A DNA stretch of 19,163 nt from JAIRVZ01 sp031553755 (GTDB lineage Bacteria > Bacteroidota > Bacteroidia > Bacteroidales > Azobacteroidaceae): NCBI GenBank assembly GCA_031553755.1, contig JAVBKZ010000053.1:1-19163 (forward strand), written 5' to 3'. The notes beneath the pieces are model-generated. The model was not told the origin of the DNA and ran no database searches. It worked only from the letters and a program-made list of their open reading frames with translations. Each line of letters begins with the position of its first letter. Position 1 is the first letter of the stretch. Below, piece after piece: positions 1 to 6,259 of the stretch. Both the position numbers and the translations under genes were made by a program.

Positions 1-126
1 CCTGAACCTTAGTAGTCATAATGTAGAGTAAATTCTGATATATTTTCCTCTAAGATAATGATTATTAAGGTTCTATCCTAATAAATTCGCGACTATTTTA
101 CTGAATATCTGTTATTTATTTGTTTT

Positions 127-462
127 TTGTCATGTACTAAAGAAAAAAAGATATTTACGATTGACAATGGTTGTGCAACGATAACATATCAAAATCGAAT
201 CGGCAAAGATTTTGATTCTGCATTGGACTCTTTGATAAGAAAATACGAACCAATACTGAATGTATTAGCAACAGAAGGACATTATAGCGGGGATGGATAT
301 AATGTTAACAAAGAAAAAATTAATGTAGATTTTGGTTACGACAGCAGAATATTTAAACTTCTAACTTTTACAGACAAAGCTAATACTTCTCGTATTATTT
401 TTTCTGCCGATGTAATTGATGAAAGAGGTAATCATTTTATACATACGGCGTGTGAGGATTAA
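127..462 (+). CDS. Hypothetical protein, possible lipoprotein with a damaged start
   Basis: Unrecognised protein of about 111 residues. The only start inside the open frame close to the body is TTG at 127, which would give a cytoplasmic protein beginning MSCTKEKK. The frame is open further upstream to 85, and there it reads YLLFICFLSCTKEKK, a hydrophobic stretch ending in a lipobox-like FLSC followed by a charged region, as expected for a Bacteroidetes lipoprotein. No ATG serves this longer version: the in-frame ATG at 58 is followed by six codons and then two stops (TAA at 79 and at 82). So the signal peptide seems to be present but cut off from a normal start, by mutation or by use of a rare start codon such as ATT (85) or CTG (109). 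The rest is mixed charged and beta-rich sequence ending in CED. It may be a decaying gene. No promoter motif was seen upstream. Confidence 0.45.
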   Translation: MSCTKEKKIFTIDNGCATITYQNRIGKDFDSALDSLIRKYEPILNVLATEGHYSGDGYNVNKEKINVDFGYDSRIFKLLTFTDKANTSRIIFSADVIDERGNHFIHTACED

Positions 463-763
463 ATGCACGAACTATAATGCTACCTCAGCTCAGCGTAGGC
501 TGATGAATTGCTCGGCAAAGGCTCTGCCTTTGTCGGGTTAGCAGCAAAGCTCAGCTTTGCAATACAATTGGATATTAAGGATTTGTTTGTTTTTTACAAG
601 GCAAAGCCTTGCTTTTAACACAACGAAGGCGGAGCCTTCGCTGAGCAAGGAATTACATTTTCAGGGTAGTAACTACAGGTGGCGCATACAACAGAAAAGT
701 TGTCGTAAATTAATTTATTGTATTTATTTTTACAGAATATTCAAATTATAAAATTATAAAAAG
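463..763. other. Intergenic spacer dominated by short palindromes
   Basis: About 300 bases without a convincing gene. The left half is packed with small GC-rich hairpins, annotated separately at 488-646. The rest (about 650-763) is AT-rich and runs into the start of the lipoprotein gene at 764. An open frame of 64 codons at 557-751 runs across the hairpins; it shows no domain, signal or ribosome binding site and is treated as chance. No TAnnTTTG promoter was found here for the gene at 764. Confidence 0.6.
488..646. repeat. Cluster of five short palindromes
   Basis: Five hairpins lie within 160 bases. At 490-503 the arms are TCAGC/GCTGA. At 513-535 the stem is 10 bp (CGGCAAAGGC with loop TCT, one G-T pair). 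At 544-560 GCAAAGCT meets AGCTTTGC. At 597-611 CAAGGC and GCCTTG flank AAA. At 624-640 CGAAGGC and GCCTTCG flank GGA. The stems share the core (A)GGC-NNN-GCC(T), and AAAG/CTTT recurs. In addition GCTCAGC occurs at 488-494 and 549-555 and its complement GCTGAGC at 640-646, so the outer ends could also pair. This looks like a family of small mobile or expanding palindromic units, not a terminator, because no T-run follows any of them. Confidence 0.7.
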
Positions 764-1255
764 ATGAAATGCTTTAATTATTATTTGCTGTTGGTTTTCT
801 TCATTTTATTTATGGGATGTCACTGGAGTGAGCCGGAAATCCAACCTTCTTATGTTAAAGAGAGTGCGGTTTTCAAATTTTACAACAATGGCGATTCCAC
901 ACTGGAGAGGATGACTTTGACGTTCCGGTTGCATTATCCTGTTGAGAATTACTGGTTCGAAGGATTTGAAAGTCATGAAAAAAATATAATTTTTAATCCT
1001 AGAATAATGCAAAGTCAACTCCATCCGTATGATTCTATTATTCACAGCCATTCAGAGGCCTACATCGGCTGTCCACGCTATGCCGAATTTGCCGTATATT
1101 ATTCCGACAGCACTTCTGCAGATGGTTATCGCCTTCGTGGTAAATATGTAATTGATGATGTGATTCCTCAAAAATATGCTGTCAAGGAACAAAAATACCC
1201 AGATGCTATCATCACCGTAAACTGGCCTAAAGATTCTTTACTTTTTAAATTGTAG
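764..1255 (+). CDS. Hypothetical lipoprotein
   Basis: A 163-residue protein I do not recognise. It begins with a short signal peptide (Lys2, then a hydrophobic run from about Tyr6 to Met17) ending in the lipobox-like FMGC, so Cys19 is the probable lipidated residue and the protein should sit in the envelope. The mature part has many aromatic and beta-prone stretches and two further cysteines-or-charged clusters, with a C-terminus WPKDSLLFKL. No catalytic motif or known domain stands out. The ATG at 764 is the natural start because it opens the signal peptide. The gene stands alone: a palindrome cluster lies upstream and a perfect 10-bp inverted repeat follows 56 bases after the stop. A bacteroidete surface or periplasmic lipoprotein of unknown role is the best description. 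Confidence 0.7.
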   Translation: MKCFNYYLLLVFFILFMGCHWSEPEIQPSYVKESAVFKFYNNGDSTLERMTLTFRLHYPVENYWFEGFESHEKNIIFNPRIMQSQLHPYDSIIHSHSEAYIGCPRYAEFAVYYSDSTSADGYRLRGKYVIDDVIPQKYAVKEQKYPDAIITVNWPKDSLLFKL

Positions 1256-1311
1256 CCTTAAATCCATTAAGGTCTGTTTAAATAGAAATCATAAAGATGC
1301 TATAAATTCCC

Positions 1312-1334
1312 TTGCCGTCAGAAACTGACGGCAA
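1312..1334. repeat. Perfect 10-bp inverted repeat
   Basis: TTGCCGTCAG and CTGACGGCAA are perfect complements around an AAA loop. It lies 56 bases after the stop of the lipoprotein gene at 764-1255, where a terminator would be expected. Neither side carries a clear T-run, so it may be a transcript-end stabilising hairpin instead of an intrinsic terminator. Confidence 0.6.
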
Positions 1335-1420
1335 AGGAAAATAAATACTTTAGCATAAAATTACATCTATCGTTTTTGGATTACTTATGGCAGCATTTCT
1401 TGGTAAGTTTTAAAAAAAAT

Positions 1421-1454
1421 AAAAAAATCCCCGAAGCAACAACTCTTCGGGGAT
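1421..1454 (-). terminator. Intrinsic terminator (minus strand)
   Basis: A 10-bp stem, ATCCCCGAAG with CTTCGGGGAT, encloses an 8-base loop. On the minus strand the stem is followed by a run of seven T (1427-1421) and then more T-rich sequence, the classic layout of an intrinsic terminator. It is the first such signal downstream of the small minus-strand gene at 1578-1721. Confidence 0.75.
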
Positions 1455-1488
1455 AACACACTATTTTATTAAACTATGAACTTTCTGA

Positions 1489-1576
1489 CCTCTCCCCCCG
1501 CCCTCTCCACAAGAGAGAAAGCTAAAATCCTTTTGGGGGATGTGTATCTTATAGTCCCCTTCAGGGGATTAGGGGT
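1489..1576. repeat. C-rich dispersed-type intergenic repeat
   Basis: A base composition unlike the surroundings: a run of C/T (CCTCTCCCCCCGCCCTCTCC, 1490-1509) is followed by AGAGAGAAAG, and further on TCCCCT-TC-AGGGGA (1555-1568) and TTAGGGG. Small stems CTCTC/GAGAG and TCCCCT/AGGGGA can form. Sequences of this kind (blocks of CCCCT/AGGGG and CTCTCC/GAGAG) are familiar between genes in Bacteroidetes. The right edge touches the stop codon of the small gene at 1578. Confidence 0.5.
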
Positions 1577-1577
1577 T

Positions 1578-1721
1578 TTATTGTAAAATCGTAACCAAAT
1601 TACCCATGAAATGAGAAACTACCGCGTATCCGATAAGTAAAGACATAAAAGCGAAAACTTTGATTTGTCCGTTGATTCTTTTTTGATTTTCGTTGCTGTT
1701 GTTGTTGATTGTTGCGTTCAT
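1578..1721 (-). CDS. Small single-span membrane protein (47 aa)
   Basis: An open frame of 47 codons, ATG at 1721 to TAA at 1578. The N-terminal third is hydrophilic and rich in Asn (MNATINNNSNENQKRINGQ), then a hydrophobic helix of about 22 residues follows (roughly Val22 to Met39, with SLLIGYAVVSHFMG), and the C-terminus is NLVTILQ. This is a plausible single-pass membrane protein with the charged end in the cytoplasm. Support for a real gene comes from its surroundings on the same strand: a perfect TAnnTTTG promoter element at 1777-1770, about 50 bases upstream of the ATG, an A-rich leader typical of Bacteroidetes start regions, and an intrinsic terminator at 1454-1421. I do not recognise a family and assign no function. 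Confidence 0.6.
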   Translation of the reverse strand: MNATINNNSNENQKRINGQIKVFAFMSLLIGYAVVSHFMGNLVTILQ

Positions 1722-1769
1722 GTTGTTTAATTTTTAATTGTTGTTTGTGTGTGTTGTTTAATTACAATG

Positions 1770-1777
1770 CAAATGTA
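1770..1777 (-). promoter_or_regulatory. -7 promoter element for the small membrane gene
   Basis: The minus strand reads TACATTTG, an exact match to the Bacteroidetes -7 consensus TAnnTTTG. No good TTTG lies 19-21 bases upstream (the sequence there is TTCTTCC-like), so the -33 box is weak. Expected transcription start near 1763, giving a leader of about 40 bases. Confidence 0.5.
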
Positions 1778-1966
1778 CGGCGGAATTCCAAGCCGGAAGA
1801 ATAATTGTTTTCATAAATCAAAGCAATTACCATTCGTTAACAAATACGGCATTTTAACACTTGTATTTTAATTAATTTTTTACAAAATTCAGGAAAATAA
1901 TAGAAAATTATTTAGCTGATAGTTATCCATGTGCTTTTTTACTTATTAATTCAACCCCTGATTCAT

Positions 1967-2001
1967 AAAAAAAACGGACTTCACTAATCAGTAAAGTCCG
2001 T
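1967..2001 (-). terminator. pnp: Intrinsic terminator of pnp
   Basis: ACGGACTT (1974-1981) pairs with AAGTCCGT (1994-2001); a further ACT/AGT pairing extends the stem. Reading the minus strand, the stem is followed by a run of eight T (1974-1967). It lies 25 bases after the pnp stop. On the plus strand CTTTTTT follows at about 2004, so it could also stop plus-strand transcription. Confidence 0.85.
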
Positions 2002-2025
2002 ATCTTTTTTAGTATATTCGAAAAA

Positions 2026-4212
2026 TTAATAACCTTCGTTTTTTTCAGGGCGGTTTAATCTCAAATTATTACCTTCTTGTTTCGGTTTTTCTTCCTTTTC
2101 AGGACGGGGCATCAACGCTTTGCGAGAAAGTTTGAATTTACCCGAACGTTGGTCGATGTCAACCAATTTCACCTCAACTTTGTCTCCTTCTTTCAGTCCG
2201 GCTTCTTCTACTGTTTCCAAGCGTTTCCAGTCGATTTCGGAAATATGGAGCAATCCGTCTTTTCCGGGAAGAAATTCTACGAAACAACCATAAGGCATAA
2301 TAGAACGAACAGTTCCTTCATATACCTCTCCGACTTCGGGAACAGCAACAATTCCTTTGATTTTCTTCGTTGCAGCTTCAATTGCAATTTTATTATTGGC
2401 AGCAACTTCCACACGTCCATAACCATCGATTTCCTCGATTGTAATGGTTGCGCCGGTTTCTTCTTGCATTCCTTGAATGATTTTTCCACCGGGGCCTATA
2501 ACAGCGCCAATGAATTCTTTCGGGATGATGATAACTTCGATTCTTGGAGCATTTTCTTTGAAGTCAGCGCGAGGTTCAGCAATCGTTTCTATAATTTTAC
2601 CTAAAATATGCATACGTCCTTCTTTCGCTTGGTTCAACGCTTTTTCTAGAATTTCATATGATAAACCATCCACTTTGATATCCATTTGAGTGGCAGTGAT
2701 TCCGTTTTCGGTTCCTGTTACCTTGAAGTCCATATCTCCCAAATGGTCTTCGTCTCCTAAAATATCGGAAAGAACAGCGAAGTTTTTACCTTTATTCTCG
2801 GAAATCAATCCCATAGCGATACCGGAAACCGGTTTTTTCATCGCTACTCCCGCATCCATCAAAGCCAATGTTCCGGCACAAACCGTAGCCATGGAAGATG
2901 AACCATTTGATTCTAAAATATCGGAAACAATTCTGACTACATAAGGATAACCTTGTGGAATCATGCGTTTTAAAGCACGGTGAGCCAAGTTTCCATGTCC
3001 TACTTCACGACGACCTACACCACGTTGTGGCCTGGCTTCTCCTGTTGAAAATGGAGGGAAATTATAATGTAATAAGAAACGTTCTTTGCCATTACATAAT
3101 ACATCATCGATGATTTTTTCATCTAATTTAGTACCTAAAGTAACGGTTGATAATGATTGTGTTTCTCCGCGGGTAAAAACAGCAGAGCCGTGAGGTCCGG
3201 GTAAATAATCTACTTCCGACCAAATCGGACGAATTTCTGTTGTTTTACGTCCGTCTAAGCGTAAGCCTTCGTCCAAAATGCAACGACGCATCGCTTCTTT
3301 TTCTACATCGTGATAATATATACCGATTAACGCGGCTTTTTCAGCTAATTCTTCTTCTGTAAAAGTTGCTTTATATTCGTCAACAACAGCTTTGAAAGCG
3401 GCAGCACGTTCGTGTTTTGCAGAACCTGATTTTGCTATCGCGTATACTTTGTCATAGCATTTTGCTTTTACATCTTTACGTAATTCTTCGTCATGAGTTT
3501 CGTGACAATATGCGCGTTTAACAGTTTTTCCAACCATTTCGGTCAGTTCTTGTTGCGCGATACATTGTACTTTGATAGCTTCATGAGCCACTTTGATGGC
3601 TTCCAACATTTCAGCTTCTGAAACCTCAGACATTTCTCCTTCAACCATCATGATGTTGTCGATAGTTGCGCCAACCATGATGTCCATGTCAGCTTTAGAT
3701 AATTGGTCGAAAGTTGGATTAATGATAAATTGTCCGTCGACGCGAGCTACACGTGCTTCGGAAATAGGTCCGTTGAAAGGAATATCTGAAACAGCCAACG
3801 CGGCAGAAGCAGCTAATCCTGCCAACGCATCAGGCATGTCTTTCCCATCAGAAGAAAAAAGTATGATATTTACAAAAACTTCAGCGTGATAATCATCGGG
3901 GAATAATGGACGAAGAGCGCGGTCAACTAAACGGCAAGTCAGGATTTCGTAATCAGAGGCACGTCCTTCTCTTTTCGTGAATCCTCCGGGGAAACGTCCA
4001 AAAGCAGAGAATTTTTCCTTGTATTCAACTTGTAATGGCATAAAATCTACACCCGGATTTGCATCTGCGGCAGCGCAAACAGTTGCCAATAAAACCGTAT
4101 TGCCCATGCGTACGGTCACCGAGCCGTCAGCTTGTTTCGCTAACTTTCCGGTTTCAATAGTGATCGTTCTTCCATCTCCTAGATCGATCGTTTTAATAAT
4201 TGGATTAAGCAT
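2026..4212 (-). CDS. pnp: Polyribonucleotide nucleotidyltransferase (PNPase)
   Basis: PNPase degrades RNA from the 3' end with phosphate, releasing nucleoside diphosphates; it acts as a trimer in the cytoplasm and takes part in mRNA decay and quality control. The 728-residue length is normal. Order of domains: first RNase PH core (about 10-145, with FGRFPGGFTKREGR at 71-84), helical linker (about 150-310), second catalytic RNase PH core (about 318-545), KH domain with the GPGG loop at 573-576, and S1 domain (about 628-697, from EVYEGTVRSIMPYGCFVEF). Active-site signatures are present: GRREVGHG around 400-407, SNGSSSMA at 435-442, and GDEDHLGDMDFK at 486-497 with the conserved aspartates. A short basic/acidic tail follows S1. 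The ATG at 4212 fits the usual N-terminus. Monocistronic, with promoter and terminator on the same strand. Confidence 0.98.
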   Translation of the reverse strand: MLNPIIKTIDLGDGRTITIETGKLAKQADGSVTVRMGNTVLLATVCAAADANPGVDFMPLQVEYKEKFSAFGRFPGGFTKREGRASDYEILTCRLVDRALRPLFPDDYHAEVFVNIILFSSDGKDMPDALAGLAASAALAVSDIPFNGPISEARVARVDGQFIINPTFDQLSKADMDIMVGATIDNIMMVEGEMSEVSEAEMLEAIKVAHEAIKVQCIAQQELTEMVGKTVKRAYCHETHDEELRKDVKAKCYDKVYAIAKSGSAKHERAAAFKAVVDEYKATFTEEELAEKAALIGIYYHDVEKEAMRRCILDEGLRLDGRKTTEIRPIWSEVDYLPGPHGSAVFTRGETQSLSTVTLGTKLDEKIIDDVLCNGKERFLLHYNFPPFSTGEARPQRGVGRREVGHGNLAHRALKRMIPQGYPYVVRIVSDILESNGSSSMATVCAGTLALMDAGVAMKKPVSGIAMGLISENKGKNFAVLSDILGDEDHLGDMDFKVTGTENGITATQMDIKVDGLSYEILEKALNQAKEGRMHILGKIIETIAEPRADFKENAPRIEVIIIPKEFIGAVIGPGGKIIQGMQEETGATITIEEIDGYGRVEVAANNKIAIEAATKKIKGIVAVPEVGEVYEGTVRSIMPYGCFVEFLPGKDGLLHISEIDWKRLETVEEAGLKEGDKVEVKLVDIDQRSGKFKLSRKALMPRPEKEEKPKQEGNNLRLNRPEKNEGY

Positions 4213-4254
4213 AATTTAATCGTTTCTAAATATATATTCTTCTTTAAAATCGCG

Positions 4255-4262
4255 CAAAGGTA
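4255..4262 (-). promoter_or_regulatory. pnp: -7 promoter element of pnp
   Basis: The minus strand reads TACCTTTG, an exact TAnnTTTG match, 43 bases upstream of the pnp ATG. No TTTG is seen at the expected -33 distance. It faces away from the promoter of the gene at 4348, within a 135-base divergent spacer. Confidence 0.6.
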
Positions 4263-4295
4263 ATGAAATTTGTCGGAATGTATTGGATTTTTATC

Positions 4296-4303
4296 TAAGT
4301 TTG
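4296..4303 (+). promoter_or_regulatory. -7 promoter element of the thioredoxin-like lipoprotein gene
   Basis: TAAGTTTG matches TAnnTTTG and lies 44 bases before the ATG at 4348. A TTTG at 4269-4272 could act as the -33 box, but the spacing of 23 bases is longer than the usual 19-21. Confidence 0.5.
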
Positions 4304-4347
4304 CAACTCTTAATTATTAATTACTCATATTAGTTAATTTTTTACGT

Positions 4348-5490
4348 ATGAAAAAAATAATTTTTATTTTTAGTTTAACTGTTGTTTTTTGTTCTTGTCT
4401 TAAAAATAATAAGTTTGAAGTAGAAGGCGTAGTAGAAGGTGTGAAAGAGAATGAAACTTTATATTTTGAACATGTAGGAGTTTCTAAGGTTGTAATGTTG
4501 GATTCTGTTAAATTGAAAAAAAACGGGTTGTTTAAGTTTAAAAAAGAACGACCGGAGGCTCCCGATTTTTACAGGTTACGAATAAAGAATCAATACATTG
4601 ATTTTGCGATAGACAGTACAGAAACAATTCACATACATGCTAACAGTGAAACTTTTGGAAATGATTATAAGGTTGAAGGTTCGGAGGAATGTAACAAAAT
4701 AAGAGAATTGTCGTTGTTGCGAAATGAAACTTTTGCTAAATTTAAAAAAATAGATAATGAATTTTCCGCGAAAAAAATAGATCAGGATGCTTATCTGAAT
4801 AAAGCGACTGAAATCATTGAACAATATAAAGAGGTTGCTCAAAAGTCTATTTTAGAAAATCCATCATCAACATCTTCTTATTATGCATTGTTACAGACTA
4901 TTAATGATATGGTGATGTTTAATCCTTATGATAAGAAAGATAATCGTATTTATGGAGCGGTCGCTACGCAATGGGATTATTATTATCCTGATAGTGAGCG
5001 TACAAAGCACATAAGGAATGTCAGTTTGAGAGGAATGAAATTTTTAAGGTCGAATAGATCCGTTGAATATAAAATGGGTAAAACGATAGATATATTTGAT
5101 ATTGATTTACCCACGGTTACAGGAAGTAAAGTTAAACTTTCGGAAATAGTAGAAGGGAAAATTACTTTGTTGGATTTTTGTTCTTACCAAATAAAGGGGG
5201 CTCCGGAATATAATATGCAATTGGATAAGGTTTATGAAAAATATAAAGATAAAGGATTTCAAATCTATCAGGTATCATTGGATGTAGACGAACACGCGTG
5301 GAAAAACGCGGCTGTTAATTTGCCGTGGATTTGCGTGAGAGATCCGAAGTCTATTTATTCTTCAACTGTGAGGATGTATAATGTGGAATCTATTCCAACC
5401 TCATTTATCCTCAATAGAGAAGGTGAAATAGTTAAACGTATTAGTTCGTATCAGGATTTGGAGCAATCCATAGCTAATTCTTTGAAATAA
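4348..5490 (+). CDS. Thioredoxin-like lipoprotein without the CxxC motif
   Basis: A 380-residue exported protein. A signal peptide (MKKIIFIFSLTVVFCSC) ends in a lipobox-like FCSC, so Cys17 is probably lipidated. Residues about 22-110 look like the DUF4369-type beta domain found at the N-terminus of many Bacteroidetes thioredoxin-family lipoproteins; about 115-240 is a helical linker; about 245-380 is a thioredoxin/AhpC-TSA-like fold (ITLLDF..., then VYEKYKDKGFQIYQVSLD, then the cis-proline region ESIPTSFILN with Pro350). Relatives normally carry WCxxC right after the LLDF strand. Here that place reads FCSYQIKGAPEYN (277-289), and the two catalytic cysteine positions appear to be Ile282 and Ala285. 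So disulfide exchange by the classic mechanism is unlikely, and a binding or structural role is possible. Transcribed divergently from pnp. Confidence 0.85.
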   Translation: MKKIIFIFSLTVVFCSCLKNNKFEVEGVVEGVKENETLYFEHVGVSKVVMLDSVKLKKNGLFKFKKERPEAPDFYRLRIKNQYIDFAIDSTETIHIHANSETFGNDYKVEGSEECNKIRELSLLRNETFAKFKKIDNEFSAKKIDQDAYLNKATEIIEQYKEVAQKSILENPSSTSSYYALLQTINDMVMFNPYDKKDNRIYGAVATQWDYYYPDSERTKHIRNVSLRGMKFLRSNRSVEYKMGKTIDIFDIDLPTVTGSKVKLSEIVEGKITLLDFCSYQIKGAPEYNMQLDKVYEKYKDKGFQIYQVSLDVDEHAWKNAAVNLPWICVRDPKSIYSSTVRMYNVESIPTSFILNREGEIVKRISSYQDLEQSIANSLK

Positions 5491-5528
5491 AGGAAAAAAT
5501 AAAGTATGTTGTAAAGCATCTTTTTTTA

Positions 5529-5560
5529 TTTGGAGATTGCCGAAATCACCTTTACCTTTG
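5529..5560 (+). promoter_or_regulatory. greA: Promoter in the greA leader
   Basis: TTTG (5529-5532), a 20-base spacer and TACCTTTG (5553-5560) make a full match to the Bacteroidetes TTTG-N19-21-TAnnTTTG promoter. Transcription should start near 5566. A 7-bp inverted repeat (CTTTGTA at 5556-5562 with TACAAAG at 5572-5578) covers the -7 box and start site and could be an operator. The intrinsic terminator at 5598-5639 lies between this promoter and greA. Confidence 0.75.
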
Positions 5561-5597
5561 TACCATTCTAATACAAAGTAAAACACAAAATATAGAA

Positions 5598-5639
5598 GAG
5601 TTCCGACCTGAGGGTCGGAATTCTTTTTGTTTTTTTTAT
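5598..5639 (+). terminator. Intrinsic terminator or attenuator upstream of greA
   Basis: TTCCGACC (5601-5608) pairs with GGTCGGAA (5613-5620) around TGAG; three more pairs (one G-T) extend the stem to 5598-5623. A T-rich tract with TTTTT, then eight T, follows to 5638. It lies about 110 bases after the stop of the lipoprotein gene and would end that transcript, but it also sits about 30 bases downstream of the predicted greA start site, so it should act as a leader terminator as well. Confidence 0.85.
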
Positions 5640-5700
5640 TGATTAAAAATAAATTATTAATACATACAATATAATAGATAATTAAAAGGAGGATATAATT

Positions 5701-6171
5701 ATGGCAGTAAGTTACATGACCGGAGACGGTTATAAAAAATTGCTGGAAGAGGTTAATTTTCTCGAAAATATAAAAAGACCTGAAATTTCCAAACAAATAG
5801 CAGAAGCTCGCGACAAAGGAGATTTGTCGGAGAATGCCGAGTATGACGCGGCCAAAGAAGCGCAAGGTATGTTAGAGGCCAAGATTTCTCAATTAAAGGG
5901 ATTGATCGCGAACGCTCGTTTGATAGATGAAAGCCAAATATCGACAGACGTTGTGCAAATTCTAAATAAAGTGACTATCCGCAATACAAAAAACAATCAG
6001 ACAATGGTTTATACTTTGGTTGCCGAAAGCGAAGCGAATTTGAAAGAAGGTAAAATAGCGATAAGCACTCCTATTGGACAAGGACTGCTTGGAAAAAAAG
6101 TAGGTGATACTGTAGAAATCAAAGTACCCTCAGGGATGATGAGTTTTGAAATAATGAACATTTCTATTTAA
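5701..6171 (+). CDS. greA: Transcription elongation factor GreA
   Basis: GreA enters the secondary channel of stalled RNA polymerase and stimulates cleavage of backtracked RNA so that elongation can resume. The 156-residue length is normal. Residues about 1-75 form the antiparallel coiled coil; its tip DKGDLSENAEYDAAKE (38-53) carries the two acidic residues that position magnesium, Asp41 and Glu44, at the same numbers as in E. coli GreA. Residues about 80-156 form the FKBP-like globular domain (STPIGQGLLGKKVGDTVEIKV, SFEIMNI). The ATG at 5701 is preceded by AAAGGAGG (5686-5693), a strong Shine-Dalgarno that is unusual in this window. Own promoter at 5529-5560 with a terminator in the leader, which suggests regulation by attenuation. 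Confidence 0.97.
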   Translation: MAVSYMTGDGYKKLLEEVNFLENIKRPEISKQIAEARDKGDLSENAEYDAAKEAQGMLEAKISQLKGLIANARLIDESQISTDVVQILNKVTIRNTKNNQTMVYTLVAESEANLKEGKIAISTPIGQGLLGKKVGDTVEIKVPSGMMSFEIMNISI

Positions 6172-6256
6172 TTGAGAATAGAGAGTGGGGAATTGAAAAA
6201 TAATAAAATCATTCTCCATTCTCCATTTTCCATTCTCCACTCTCAATTTTTCATTC
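6169..6256. repeat. Inverted arrays of a heptamer repeat
   Basis: The right arm (6211-6245) contains tandem heptamers ATTCTCC, ATTCTCC, ATTTTCC, ATTCTCC, ACTCTCA. The left arm (6171-6198) holds the complementary type, ATTGAGA, ATAGAGA, GTGGGGA, ATTGAAA. The outer parts can pair (for example GAGAGTGG at 6181-6188 with CCACTCTC at 6237-6244, and AATTGAGA with TCTCAATT). The left edge overlaps the greA stop codon and the right edge reaches the ATG of the next gene. The spacer between greA and the HIT gene is almost entirely this repeat, so no separate promoter is visible for the HIT gene. Confidence 0.75.
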
Positions 6257-6259
6257 TTT

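Larger units (their letters stand above)
1256..1577. other. Intergenic spacer with hairpins and a C-rich repeat
   Basis: About 320 bases between the lipoprotein gene and the stop of the small minus-strand gene. It holds a perfect inverted repeat (1312-1334), a minus-strand intrinsic terminator (1421-1454) and a C-rich dispersed-type repeat (about 1489-1576). The 36-codon frame opening at 1477 reads through the C-rich repeat and is not believed. Confidence 0.6.
1722..2025. other. AT-rich spacer between pnp and the small membrane gene
   Basis: About 300 bases. The right end holds the pnp terminator (1967-2001) and the left end the promoter of the small gene (1770-1777). The middle, about 1800-1965, is very AT-rich and shows no coding frame, repeat or recognisable site. 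Confidence 0.6.

Noticed and set aside
557..751. 64-codon open frame on the plus strand
   Set aside because: It runs through two palindromes, has no ribosome binding site, signal or domain, and its composition follows the repeats.
1387..1403. Sigma-54-like -24/-12 site (TGGCAGCATTTCTTGG)
   Set aside because: The second element is out of register with the consensus spacing and the next feature downstream is a terminator, not a gene.
1477..1587. 36-codon plus-strand frame (MNFLTSPPALS...)
   Set aside because: It lies across the C-rich repeat and the end of the small minus-strand gene, and has no promoter or ribosome binding site.
2077..2604. Long antisense frame inside pnp (175 codons)
   Set aside because: It is fully opposite a highly conserved gene, Phe/Asn-rich as expected for the complement of this coding sequence, and has no domain.
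5401..5865. 154-codon minus-strand frame over the greA leader
   Set aside because: It overlaps the ends of two real genes and a terminator with promoter; low-complexity Phe/Ile/Tyr-rich translation suggests a shadow.
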